DNA from: Anaerolineaceae bacterium
GTDB lineage: Bacteria > Chloroflexota > Anaerolineae > Aggregatilineales > Phototrophicaceae
Direction of reading: 5' to 3'
Assembly: GCA_016124855.1 (NCBI GenBank)
Contig: WGMX01000013.1
Location: 62,001-126,000 of the forward strand
DNA length: 64,000 nt
The notes below the pieces were generated by a model. It was not told the origin of the DNA, did no database searches, and worked only from the letters and a program-made list of their open reading frames with translations. This document shows positions 8,528-17,040 of the stretch, piece after piece; position 1 is the first letter of the stretch, and each line of letters opens with the position of its first letter. The translations under genes and the position numbers were made by a program.

Positions 8528-9514
8528 TTACCAGCGGTGACGAACTTGACGGGCGATGTAGCGCCCATAAATTTCACGTACTTTTGCCATCTGAATTTCG
8601 TTGAGCGGCGGTAAGTCGGAAGCGCTGCTGTTTTGCTCGACCTGATCAGGGCGCTTGCCGCCGGGGATGGCACACGATACCGCGTCGAACATCAAAATCC
8701 AACGCAGCGCCAACTGGGTTAAAGTCACACCTTCTGGCACAAGCGCTTTCAATTCCTCGACCGCCTGTAAACCAGTATCGTAATCAACGCCGGAGAACGT
8801 TTCACCGCGGTCAAACGACTCGCCGTAGCGGTTGAAGTTGCGGTGGTCATCTGTCGCGAAATGGGAGTTGGCTGTCATCTTACCGGTCAACAAGCCGCTG
8901 GCTAAGGGAACCCGGGCCAAAATTCCAACTTTGCGCCGTTTGGTTTCTTGGAAAAACAATTCAGCCGGACGGTGACGGAACATGTTGAAGATGATTTGTA
9001 CCGTCTGGACATTAGGATACTCAATGGCTTTAAGTCCTTCTTCGACTTTTTCTACACTCACGCCATAGAAGCGAATCTTGCCAGCCCGGACGATGCTGTC
9101 AAGCGTGTCAAACACTTCGGGCATGTAATAAACATCTGTGGGCGGGCAGTGTAACTGCACAATATCGAGGCAGTCGGTTTCCAGATTTTGTAAGCTGCGG
9201 TCAATCCACGCATTAAGGTTTTCGGGTGTGTAGCCTTCGGGCACTTGCTGCGGCAAACGGCGACCGGCTTTGGTCGCGACGATGATTTCCTCGCCGGGAC
9301 GTTCCCGCTTGAGCTGCGCGACGAGCTTTTCACTGTGTCCATCGCCGTAAACATCAGCCGTATCAATGAAGTTGCAGCCAAGATCAATGGCTTTGTGCAT
9401 GGCGGCGAGCGAGTCACGGTCGTCAACTTCACCCCATGCCGAACCGATTGCCCACGCCCCAAAACTAATCTCTGAAACTTTCCAGCCCGTACGGCCTAAA
9501 TCACGATAATGCAT
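8528..9514 (-). CDS. Aldo/keto reductase
   Basis: A 328-residue NAD(P)H-dependent carbonyl reductase of the (beta/alpha)8 AKR family, full length. The catalytic tetrad is visible: D51, Y56 (DTADVYG), K82 (VATKAG) and H122 (VQLHCP). The C-terminal cofactor-binding part contains AIPGGKRPDQVEQN. AGGAG lies about 10 bases before the ATG. It belongs to the broad group of YghZ/IolS-like reductases; the substrate cannot be told. It is transcribed alone. Confidence 0.92.
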   Translation of the reverse strand: MHYRDLGRTGWKVSEISFGAWAIGSAWGEVDDRDSLAAMHKAIDLGCNFIDTADVYGDGHSEKLVAQLKRERPGEEIIVATKAGRRLPQQVPEGYTPENLNAWIDRSLQNLETDCLDIVQLHCPPTDVYYMPEVFDTLDSIVRAGKIRFYGVSVEKVEEGLKAIEYPNVQTVQIIFNMFRHRPAELFFQETKRRKVGILARVPLASGLLTGKMTANSHFATDDHRNFNRYGESFDRGETFSGVDYDTGLQAVEELKALVPEGVTLTQLALRWILMFDAVSCAIPGGKRPDQVEQNSSASDLPPLNEIQMAKVREIYGRYIARQVRHRW

Positions 9515-9623
9515 TGTAAGAAACTCCTATTCGTCTATATTTTATGCAGATATTGACTCGGCGTTTTGAATGGTGCAACAAAAAAGGTGACTGGTTAGCC
9601 ACCTTTCGGAGATGTAATAGGGC

Positions 9624-9980
9624 TTAGGCTAAGCCAGCGTATTCCTTGCCACATTTTTCGAGCGTACGCTGGGCATCGCGCACATTAATGTGCGGGGCTA
9701 CTTCACTGTAAAAACGGGCAGCAGTCGCAGCAGCGGCTTTTTGGCCAGCAGCCGATGTGTCATCCAGATTCAAGGCATAATTGGCTTCATCTAACCCATC
9801 AATCGGCTCAAGTGTGATTTCAAGGACGTACAGGCTTCGGGCGCGTTCCAGTTTGGCGCGGCGTTTGTCGGCGGCACTGGCTTGGTCGGCATTTCCGGCT
9901 TTTTTGTAGTAATCAGCCAGACGCGATTCTTGTTCAATGGCATAGGTCAAAATAGCGCCAAAGGTATTCAGAGATGACAT
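9624..9980 (-). CDS. Small helical protein, possibly ferritin-like
   Basis: A 118-residue, mostly alpha-helical protein, preceded by AAGGA 6 bases from the ATG. The first helix AILTYAIEQESRLADYYKKAG looks like the first helix of ferritin/rubrerythrin-like domains, with Glu residues suitably placed, but the ExxH metal motifs of true rubrerythrins are not visible. The last third (APHINVRDAQRTLEKCGKEYAGLA) has a single Cys. The function is unknown; a four-helix bundle is a guess. Confidence 0.6.
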   Translation of the reverse strand: MSSLNTFGAILTYAIEQESRLADYYKKAGNADQASAADKRRAKLERARSLYVLEITLEPIDGLDEANYALNLDDTSAAGQKAAAATAARFYSEVAPHINVRDAQRTLEKCGKEYAGLA

Positions 9981-10101
9981 GCGGATTCCTTACTGAAAAG
10001 CCATATAAATCACTCACAAAGAAGGCAAGCTAACGCATCTTGTGAGTGCGACTAAATGAGTCAAGGATACCCGATAGGCGGCAGCTTTGGCAACCAGCGG
10101 A

Positions 10102-11160
10102 TTAGGAGACAGGGGTATTATTCGACTTTTTGTTGAAGATGCCCGCAACCATTGCCGCTAAAAATACACCCACTGTAAAGATGATGCCCGAAAGAACACC
10201 GCCTGCTGGGCGTGGTGAAAGAGCGGCGGAAGCAGGTAAAGCAGCTTTCGAGTTAGCATCGGGCGCTGGTGTGCTGCGGGAGGTGGCAACCGTTTTCGAT
10301 CCTTGCAGCGAACCGTGCCGTCTTGCGTAAACTTGTGTGAATTCTGCGCCAAACAGGACGATTTGCGCCGAATAGTAAATCCACAGCAAGATCAAAACGA
10401 AGGAACCGGCAGCACCATAGGCTGAGGCAGTTCCACTCCTCCCCAAATACCAACCGAGTAAGAAGCGCCCGATTGTAAACAACACCGAAGTCATAGCTGC
10501 GCCGACAATCACATCCCGCCATTCCAGCTTGATCTTCGGTAAAAACTTATAGAGCATGGCGAATAGAGCGGTAATAACAAGCAATGAAATGACGAGGTTG
10601 ACCAGCGATAACAGAAATTCGTAACCGGGGACGAGATTGACCACATAGACACTGACTGCGGCGATGACAGCGTTAATCACGAGCGAAACCATCAAAAAGA
10701 ATCCAACCACAAGTACCATGCCAAACGTCAGAAACTTGTTTCGGATTTGGTATACCACGCCAGAGTTTTGCTTACCTGTCGATGATGGATCAACATCCCA
10801 AATCGTGTTGAGTGCATCCTGAAGTTGACCAAACGCCCCGCCTGCGCCTAGCAGAAGCGTGACAAGACCTAGAATCGTTGCCAATAACCCTTCCGCTGGT
10901 TTAGAAGCATTTGTGATTAACTCACCGATCATTTGAGCGGCATCTGGCCCAACGCTTCGTTGGACTTCATGCAAGATTTGTGATTGCACTGTATCTTGGC
11001 TGACAATGATCCCAACAATCCCGATGACAACAACCAACAAAGGCGCAATCGAGAAAGCCGTGTAATAGGCTAGCGCCGCAGCCAAGCGTGGCGCATGGTC
11101 TTCATTCCACTCATTAAATGTTTGTCGCAGTAAATCGAAAAAGTTTTTCAGACGGTTCAT
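10102..11160 (-). CDS. YihY/BrkB-family inner-membrane protein
   Basis: A 352-residue protein with the YihY/UPF0761 signature at its start (APRLAAALAYYTAFSIAPLLVVVIGI) and about six transmembrane segments, including LLATILGLVTLLLGAGGAFG and SFVLILLWIYYSAQIVLFGAEF. The C-terminal tail adds a low-complexity cytosolic stretch and one further hydrophobic segment (GVLSGIIFTVGVFLAAMVAG), longer than the usual 280-300 residues. The family was once misnamed RNase BN; its real role, probably transport, is unsettled. It is transcribed on its own. Confidence 0.9.
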   Translation of the reverse strand: MNRLKNFFDLLRQTFNEWNEDHAPRLAAALAYYTAFSIAPLLVVVIGIVGIIVSQDTVQSQILHEVQRSVGPDAAQMIGELITNASKPAEGLLATILGLVTLLLGAGGAFGQLQDALNTIWDVDPSSTGKQNSGVVYQIRNKFLTFGMVLVVGFFLMVSLVINAVIAAVSVYVVNLVPGYEFLLSLVNLVISLLVITALFAMLYKFLPKIKLEWRDVIVGAAMTSVLFTIGRFLLGWYLGRSGTASAYGAAGSFVLILLWIYYSAQIVLFGAEFTQVYARRHGSLQGSKTVATSRSTPAPDANSKAALPASAALSPRPAGGVLSGIIFTVGVFLAAMVAGIFNKKSNNTPVS

Positions 11161-11288
11161 CTCATTACCCCAAAGGCTGCCGCTAAATTCGCGCTCGTAC
11201 TTCGATACTCATCAATAGTAAAACGGCGCTGGCGAACCGTCATCAGGCAGGTGGGGGATTTGAGATGGGACAAGTGGGTGAACCGCAG

Positions 11289-11696
11289 TTACACACCAGA
11301 CTGCCGGTCATAATTGCGGTAAAGCATGGCACTATAAGGACGCATCCCAAAGCGCTCATAAAACGGTTGCAGGTCAGCGTCACACAACAAATCAATGGCA
11401 TACAGATTTCGCAGCGTGTCGAGCATTTGGCGTACCAGTTCGGCACCAATGCCTTGATGTTGATGAGAAGGCAGCACTTCAAGCAGCGGGATGAACGCGT
11501 TTAAGACTCCGTCGCTGATGGCATTGATGAAACCGACGACCTTTCCATCCGTATCATCAATCGCTAAAAGGATGTGGGTACTGCCCTGTAGAATTTTGAG
11601 ATGCGTTTCGGGGTTTGGCGGATTAGGCCAGCCGACGAAAAAGCCTTGTAGCTGATCAGCAGTGATTCCATCGAGCGATGTAGTATACGTAATCAT
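11289..11696 (-). CDS. GNAT N-acetyltransferase
   Basis: A 135-residue GCN5-related acetyltransferase. The acetyl-CoA pyrophosphate loop is HQHQGIGAEL and the C-terminal FYERFGMRPYSAMLYR segment is typical of the fold. The start is ATG 11696, with GGAGAG 8 bases upstream overlapping the stop region of yigZ, so the two genes form an operon. The acceptor substrate is unknown. Confidence 0.85.
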   Translation of the reverse strand: MITYTTSLDGITADQLQGFFVGWPNPPNPETHLKILQGSTHILLAIDDTDGKVVGFINAISDGVLNAFIPLLEVLPSHQHQGIGAELVRQMLDTLRNLYAIDLLCDADLQPFYERFGMRPYSAMLYRNYDRQSGV

Positions 11697-11710
11697 CAAA
11701 AGTTCTCTCC

Positions 11711-12322
11711 TTAAAAATGAATAATTTCAACCCGTCCCGCTGTCATATCGGTGATACGGGCGCTAAAAGCTTCAACGTTCGCTTGAGGTAGGGTGATAAT
11801 CAGTGAGGCGTCTTGCCCGAAGGTTTCATCGTCGATTGTGCCGTCATATTCAGCAATCAGCAGCTTCATGCGTTCGTAAAATGAGTAAGCAAATTCGATG
11901 CCGATTTGCTGGCGCGGGATTTTAAGCTGGCGCGGCAGTGCTTCCAAGACTTGGCGTGTCGCATCCGAATAGGCGCGAACGAGCCCGCCGGTTCCAAGTT
12001 TTGTGCCACCAAAATAGCGCGTCACCACCACTAACGTATCGCCAATATCTGCGCCTCGCAGCACTGCCAAAGCCGGTGGCCCAGCCGTACCCGTCGGTTC
12101 GCCGTCGTCGCTCATCCCTTCGATGACACTGTTGCCATAACCGACACGATAGGCATACACATGATGGTTGGCATCAGGCATCGCCGCACGGATGCGTGCC
12201 AATGACTCGCGTGCTGAAACCACTGTATCTGCCAGCATCGCCGTTGCGATAAAGCGCGAATTCACGACAATGAGTTCAATTTGCGTTTCTTGCGTGGGAA
12301 TAGGATAAGGTTCAGAGGACAT
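11711..12322 (-). CDS. yigZ: YigZ/IMPACT-family protein
   Basis: A 203-residue UPF0029/IMPACT protein. The conserved N-domain block includes SRFIATAMLADT, HHVYAYRVG, SDDGEPTGTAGPP and VVVTRYFGGTKLGTGGLVRAYSDA, which together are diagnostic. The C-terminal DUF1949-like ferredoxin fold follows. The family has been linked to ribosome or tRNA function and to regulation of translation, but the bacterial role is poorly defined. ATG 12322 is chosen because the upstream GTG at 12346 lies inside the terminator of the mmsA gene. It is co-transcribed with a GNAT gene. Confidence 0.92.
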   Translation of the reverse strand: MSSEPYPIPTQETQIELIVVNSRFIATAMLADTVVSARESLARIRAAMPDANHHVYAYRVGYGNSVIEGMSDDGEPTGTAGPPALAVLRGADIGDTLVVVTRYFGGTKLGTGGLVRAYSDATRQVLEALPRQLKIPRQQIGIEFAYSFYERMKLLIAEYDGTIDDETFGQDASLIITLPQANVEAFSARITDMTAGRVEIIHF

Positions 12323-12330
12323 GTTAAGCG

Positions 12331-12360
12331 TAAAGATTGGGCGCACCCGAAGATGCGCCC
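12331..12360 (-). terminator. Terminator after mmsA
   Basis: On the minus strand GGGCGCATC, TTCG, GGTGCGCCC and then AATCTTTA form a 9-bp stem with a UUCG tetraloop. It sits 14 bases after the mmsA stop and before the yigZ start. The T-tail is weak, but the stem is very stable. Confidence 0.7.
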
Positions 12361-12373
12361 CATTTTAATTAGA

Positions 12374-13825
12374 TTAAACCCAGCGTTCGATAACGATTTT
12401 GCGTTCGGTGTAGAACTCAATCGAGTCCATACCTTGACCGTGCAAGTCACCGAAGAACGAGTCCTTTTGTCCACCGAAGGGGAAGGAAGCCGATGGTGCG
12501 GCCACGCCGATGTTGACACCGATGTTGCCAGCATTGACGCGGTACTTGAACTCGCGGGCATAACCACCATTGTTGGTGAAGATGCTGGCGGCGTTACCAT
12601 ACTTGCTGCCATTGATGATGTCGACTGCGCCATCCAGATCATCAGCCTTCATCATGGCGAGAACGGGACCAAAGACTTCTTCTTTGGCGAGGATGTTATC
12701 AGGCGAAATGTTTTCCATAATCGTTGGGCCAACGAAGTTACCCTGTTCGTAGCCAGTAACATTCTGGTTGCGACCATCCAACGCGGCGGTTGCGCCTTGT
12801 TCGATGCCCTGCGTAATCATACGCTCAATGCGTTCCTTAGCGGCGGCTGATACGACCGTACCCATTTGTGTGGTTTCGGACAGACCATAACCGACGCGCA
12901 AACCGCTGGCCTGCTTGACCAGTTCGTCCTTGAGTTTGTCGTAAGCATCACCAACGGCGACGACCACCGCCGCAGCGAGGCAGCGCTGACCCGCGCATCC
13001 ATAAGCTGCGCCCATAATGTTCTTGACCGAAGCGGTCATATCGGCATCGGGCATGACGGCGATGTAATTTTTCGCGCCGCCCTGCGCCTGAACACGCTTA
13101 CCCGCTTTGGTGCAGGTTTCATAAACCAGCTTGGCAACCGGACTGCTGCCGACGAATGAAACGCCTTTGATGCCGGGGTGCTCCATGACAGCCATCGAGG
13201 CTTCTTTGCCACCCTGAACCAGATTGACCACACCCTCGGGTAGGTCAAGATCGTGCAAGATTTCGTAGAGCACTTCGGCGCTCAACGGAGTTTGCGGCGA
13301 AGGTTTAAGGATGAAGGTGTTGCCGCAAGCAATCGCTGTCGGCAAGAACCATAGGGGAACCATCGCCGGGAAGTTAAACGGGGTGATGGCTGCAAACACG
13401 CCTGCCGGTTGGCGCAGCGTAGTTTCGTCGATGCCAGCCGCGATGTCTTCGACGCCGTCGCTGCGCATGAGAACTGGAACGCTGGTTGCAAAGTCAATGC
13501 TTTCGATACCACGCCGGACTTCGCCGCGTGCTTCGTCACGGGTTTTGCCGTTTTCTTCGACCACCATCTTGGCGAGGTCTTCAAAACGTTCTTCGACCAA
13601 CGACTTAAAATGGAACAGATATTGGACTCGGTTCAGCACCGGAGTGCGCCGCCACTCCTCAAAACCTTCTTGAGCGGCCTTGACCGCTGCATCCACATCC
13701 GCGCGCGTCGATTCAGGCACTTCAGCGATCATTTCGCAGGTGGCAGGATTTTCAACAGGGGTGTAATCACTAGCGGAAGAGTCTACCCAGTCGCCACCCA
13801 CATAATTTTTCATTTTTCTTGCCAT
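12374..13825 (-). CDS. mmsA: CoA-acylating methylmalonate-semialdehyde dehydrogenase
   Basis: A 483-residue aldehyde dehydrogenase. The signature GAAYGCAGQRCLA with catalytic C282 and oxyanion N151 (ITPFNFP) identify the MmsA/IolA group. The general-base Glu of ordinary ALDHs is replaced by N253 (GGAKNYIAVMPDAD), as in the CoA-dependent branch, so the product should be an acyl-CoA formed from methylmalonate or malonate semialdehyde. In known organisms it ends valine, thymine or inositol breakdown. AGGAG is 6 bases before the ATG. No other valine or inositol catabolic gene lies nearby. Confidence 0.92.
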   Translation of the reverse strand: MARKMKNYVGGDWVDSSASDYTPVENPATCEMIAEVPESTRADVDAAVKAAQEGFEEWRRTPVLNRVQYLFHFKSLVEERFEDLAKMVVEENGKTRDEARGEVRRGIESIDFATSVPVLMRSDGVEDIAAGIDETTLRQPAGVFAAITPFNFPAMVPLWFLPTAIACGNTFILKPSPQTPLSAEVLYEILHDLDLPEGVVNLVQGGKEASMAVMEHPGIKGVSFVGSSPVAKLVYETCTKAGKRVQAQGGAKNYIAVMPDADMTASVKNIMGAAYGCAGQRCLAAAVVVAVGDAYDKLKDELVKQASGLRVGYGLSETTQMGTVVSAAAKERIERMITQGIEQGATAALDGRNQNVTGYEQGNFVGPTIMENISPDNILAKEEVFGPVLAMMKADDLDGAVDIINGSKYGNAASIFTNNGGYAREFKYRVNAGNIGVNIGVAAPSASFPFGGQKDSFFGDLHGQGMDSIEFYTERKIVIERWV

Positions 13826-14024
13826 GACACACTCCTAAATTTTGCTATTTTTACCTTCGAACTGCTGCGAATCTTAACCCTGCGATATGTGAAAAAGCAA
13901 GTGGCGCATAGTCCACCAATGGCTGAACCGTTTTCGATATGGTAATGAGTTTATGAGAATGGTAGCATCGCTAACCCTTAGACGCGATCATCCTGATCTT
14001 CAGCAGTAGGGTTAAAGCCTCGAT

Positions 14025-14831
14025 ATGCCGTCAAAACATTTAACGATTATTCCTGTTCGTGCACCTGTTCAGCGCGCAGTTTTTGATTTGCACCAGACGT
14101 TAGCCGATGCTATTCATGCTAGCGGCGAAACCTTACATGATGGCGATGTGTTGGCGGTTTCGAGCAAATATACGGCGATTAGTGAAGGTCGTGTGGTTAA
14201 ATTGGCTGATGTGGTCGTCAGTGAAAAGGGGGCAGCTTTAGCGGCGCGCTACCACATGATTCCGCAAATGGCAGAACTCGTCATGCGCGAATCGGATCAT
14301 GTCTTGGGTGGCATACACGGATTTATGTTGACCGCACAGCATGGGATTGTGCAGCCTAACGCTGGTTTGGATCGTTCCAATATTCCCAGCGGCTTTGTAG
14401 TACTGTTTCCCAAAGAGCCTTATAAATCTGCGGCAGGTATCCGGCGCGGAATGCGCGACCTGCTGGGCGTGGACATCGGTGTAATTGTCACTGACAGTTG
14501 GTTGATGCCGGGTCGTTTAGGGACAACAGGAGTCGCTTTAGCAACTGCGGGATTCCGCCCATTACAAGACGAACGCGGAAAAGCTGATTTGTTCGGTAAC
14601 TTGATGCAAGTCACTGTGCGCGGTGTAGCGGATACCATCTGCGCGGCGGCTGAATTGGTGATGGGTGAACGCGACGAAGCTACCCCTTTAGCAATTGTCC
14701 GCAACACAGGTGTCAAAATTGAGGATGTTGAACTCAGCGCCACCGATGTAGCTATTGACTGGAAGCAAGACATATACATCGAGTCGCTCACACGCGGGCG
14801 TTGGCTGGAAACTTTTGGCGGCGAAGACTAG
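14025..14831 (+). CDS. cofE: Coenzyme F420-0:L-glutamate ligase (CofE-like)
   Basis: The 268-residue protein carries the CofE blocks: GDVLAVSSKYTAISEGRVV near the start, then HGIVQPNAGLDRSNIPSGFVV and GVIVTDSWLMPGRLGTTGVALATAGF. The family adds glutamate residues to F420-0 with GTP, in the cytosol. It ends one base before the next open frame. No other F420 gene (CofC, CofD, CofG/H) is in the window, so the rest of the pathway must be elsewhere, or this member has another substrate. The divergent mmsA is 200 bases away. Confidence 0.85.
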   Translation: MPSKHLTIIPVRAPVQRAVFDLHQTLADAIHASGETLHDGDVLAVSSKYTAISEGRVVKLADVVVSEKGAALAARYHMIPQMAELVMRESDHVLGGIHGFMLTAQHGIVQPNAGLDRSNIPSGFVVLFPKEPYKSAAGIRRGMRDLLGVDIGVIVTDSWLMPGRLGTTGVALATAGFRPLQDERGKADLFGNLMQVTVRGVADTICAAAELVMGERDEATPLAIVRNTGVKIEDVELSATDVAIDWKQDIYIESLTRGRWLETFGGED

Positions 14832-14933
14832 ATGCGCAATTTCAGAATGACATTGTCAAGAGTTGTTCACCGAATTTTAAGATTTTTGGGTGATACTTGG
14901 CTTATAGAGGTCTTAGTTTTAGAGAGAAACGCT

Positions 14934-15446
14934 GTGAAACGTTTATTGGTTTTTTTGACACTGGCGGTTATGAGTTGGTTGGTGCTCAGTGCGTGTGCGC
15001 CGACAGATAGTCTTGCACAGGGCGGGCAGATCAAAGCGCCGACTGCTGCGCCGGAAACCACCGAATCACCAGCCCCGGCTGCGCGCGTTCCCCAGATTGT
15101 GGGTAAGGAAGGTGGATTGTATCCCCCTCAAGATATTTCTCTGGTCACCACGACCGGCAAACCTCAACTGCTCAACTCGTATGCTGATTGGTGTACGACT
15201 TGCCAGCACAACAAATCGATAGTGGATGGTGTTCGGGAACAATTCGCAGATAAGATTGATGTTATTGATTTGAATATTGACGTACCTGAAACGCAATCGG
15301 TTCGCGACCAATTTAACATCACAGACCGTTCGCAGTATCTTTTGATTGATGCGAAAGGGGCGGTTATTCAGAAATGGTACGGTTTTCTCGATGGAGTTAA
15401 TCTACCGCAGGCCATACAAGATTATCTGACGAAGAATAATTTGTGA
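14934..15446 (+). CDS. Thioredoxin-fold lipoprotein
   Basis: The 170-residue product is read from GTG 14934, with GAGAG 7 bases upstream. Residues 1-20 are a lipoprotein signal ending LSA before C21. A Pro/Ala/Thr-rich linker (28-52) precedes a thioredoxin domain with WCTTC (C87-C90), similar to the DsbD C-terminal and TlpA-like group. It should be anchored to the outer face of the membrane and act in disulfide exchange, perhaps cytochrome or envelope protein maturation. The frame is open back to 14832, right after cofE, but that stretch does not look like a signal peptide. Confidence 0.82.
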   Translation: MKRLLVFLTLAVMSWLVLSACAPTDSLAQGGQIKAPTAAPETTESPAPAARVPQIVGKEGGLYPPQDISLVTTTGKPQLLNSYADWCTTCQHNKSIVDGVREQFADKIDVIDLNIDVPETQSVRDQFNITDRSQYLLIDAKGAVIQKWYGFLDGVNLPQAIQDYLTKNNL

Positions 15447-15477
15447 TGGCCTGAGTTGTGTCTTGGCAATTTGATAT

Positions 15478-15513
15478 AAAACGCAGATGATACAAACGCA
15501 TCTGCGTTTTTAT
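15478..15513 (+). terminator. Strong terminator after the thioredoxin lipoprotein
   Basis: A perfect 12-bp stem AAAACGCAGATG / CATCTGCGTTTT (15478-15489 and 15499-15510) is followed by further T residues. It lies 31 bases after the stop and just before the aminotransferase start. Confidence 0.88.
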
Positions 15514-15527
15514 TTGAGGGAATGTCC

Positions 15528-16646
15528 ATGAAAATTCGACCTTTTCAGATCGAACGGTTTTATGCCCAATATGAATTTACAGCACCTTATTTGCTCAGCC
15601 AATCGGACTGCGAGGCGATGAGCGTGGGCGAGGTCCTAGCACTCGAACCCGGCGCGGCGGAGAAATTTCAAAATCACTGGCTGGGATATACCGAATCGCA
15701 GGGCAGCCCTGAACTGCGGCAGGGGATTACGCGGCTGTATACCACGGTTAAGCCAGAGGATGTACTGGTATTCAGTGGAGCGGAAGAAGGCATTTTCACG
15801 TTTATGAATGTGGTGTTGAAGGCCGGTGACCACATCATCGTGCATACGCCATGCTACCAATCGCTGCATGAGGTGGCACGTGCGCTTGGTTGTGAAGTTT
15901 CCAATTGGGTAACCAGTGACGAGGATAATTGGGAACTGGACATCAACTGGTTAGAAGCGAACGTCCGACCGAATACACGGGCGATTGTGGTCAACTGCCC
16001 CCATAACCCGACTGGATATTTGATGAGCGCGGAGAAGCAGTTACAAATCATCGAAATTGTGCGGAAATACGGCATCTGGTTGTTCTCCGATGAAGTCTAT
16101 CGTGGTTTGGAACACAATCCAGCGGATCGACTGCCAGCGGCATGTGATTTGTACGAAAAGGCCGTCTCGTTAGGGGTCATGTCCAAAACTTATGGTTTAC
16201 CGGGGTTACGTATCGGTTGGCTGGCTACCTGCGATCACGAGTTATACCAACAATTAGCCGCGTTTAAAGATTACACCACCATTTGTAACAGTGCGCCGAG
16301 CGAGTTCTTGAGCGTGATAGCCCTGTGGCATCGAGACAAGATTGTCGAACGGAACATGAGCATCATCAAAGCCAATCTCGATTTGCTGGATATGTTTTTC
16401 GCACAACTCAAAGATGTGTTTGTGTGGCAGCGTCCCCGCGCAAGCTCAACCGCTTTTCCGCGTTTGCGCGAGGGTATCAGCGCCCAAGCCTTTTGCATTA
16501 GCGCAGTGGAAAAACAAGGAGTATTACTTCTTCCGAGCGCCAACTACGAGTACGGCGATAGTCACTTCCGCATCGGTTATGGTCGCAAAAGCATGGCGCA
16601 GTCGCTTGAGCAGCTTGAAATTTTCTTGGAGACGCTGGTCGGTTAA
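15528..16646 (+). CDS. Class I/II PLP-dependent aminotransferase
   Basis: A 372-residue aminotransferase. The Schiff-base lysine is K220 in MSKTYGLPGLRIGWLA; the substrate and cofactor motifs NCPHNPTGYLMS and FSDEVYRGLE are intact. GAGGG lies 7 bases before ATG 15528 (an in-frame ATG at 15522 is too close to it). The N-terminus lacks the usual leading arm, so the protein is slightly short for the family. The amino-donor preference cannot be told. It is transcribed alone after a strong terminator. Confidence 0.9.
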   Translation: MKIRPFQIERFYAQYEFTAPYLLSQSDCEAMSVGEVLALEPGAAEKFQNHWLGYTESQGSPELRQGITRLYTTVKPEDVLVFSGAEEGIFTFMNVVLKAGDHIIVHTPCYQSLHEVARALGCEVSNWVTSDEDNWELDINWLEANVRPNTRAIVVNCPHNPTGYLMSAEKQLQIIEIVRKYGIWLFSDEVYRGLEHNPADRLPAACDLYEKAVSLGVMSKTYGLPGLRIGWLATCDHELYQQLAAFKDYTTICNSAPSEFLSVIALWHRDKIVERNMSIIKANLDLLDMFFAQLKDVFVWQRPRASSTAFPRLREGISAQAFCISAVEKQGVLLLPSANYEYGDSHFRIGYGRKSMAQSLEQLEIFLETLVG

Positions 16647-17040
16647 ATTAACGCCAGAAATCGTAACCGTTTTGGATCATTAAATGCACAAATTGTGCTC
16701 ATTATCCGCCGAAATGGCAGGCGGGAGACAGAGGAGAAACCGCTGAATCGACAATTTTGTGCAGCGGATAGCCCGGCTGATGCCGCTGAAATGACACTTT
16801 TGCGGCGGAATGTTCGGCTAATGCCACCGCTGTAGCATTTGGCACCGCCGCTGCTGTAATTGCACTCATTTTAAGCGGTGGATACCTAACACTGGATAGC
16901 ATATGGCGTTCTCCAAATACATTTATCTCATACATCATTATAGAACAAAAGTTCAATGCCGTCAATGCGATTGCGTTCGAGTTTTCAAACTTTTGATCAA
17001 TTTCATATTTGGTGTTATCGATAACTGACATTAAAGTAAT
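16647..17040. other. Gap between convergent genes, mostly dispersed repeat
   Basis: No convincing gene. The left part (16684-16818) is the second copy of the 130-bp repeat. A 109-residue open frame on the minus strand (16702-17031) runs through it but has repeat-derived sequence, so it is not called. Confidence 0.6.
16684..16818 (-). repeat. 130-bp dispersed repeat, copy 2
   Basis: On the minus strand this copy aligns with 4160-4290, including TCATTTCAGCGG, ATCCGCTGCACAAAATTGTC, GATTCAGCGG, CATTTCGGCGGATAAT and CACAATTTGTGCA. The blocks CCGCTG and CAGCGG, and CACAA and TTGT, can pair, so each unit of about 40 bp may fold. Confidence 0.65.

Noticed and set aside
10102..11160. Ribonuclease BN
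   Set aside because: The YihY family was misnamed so in the past; the sequence is a membrane protein without nuclease motifs.
12281..12850. 189-codon open frame on the plus strand
   Set aside because: Antisense to mmsA and yigZ, crossing the terminator between them.
16702..17031. Open frame of 109 codons on the minus strand
   Set aside because: Half of it is the 130-bp repeat read backwards; the rest shows no family and no Shine-Dalgarno.
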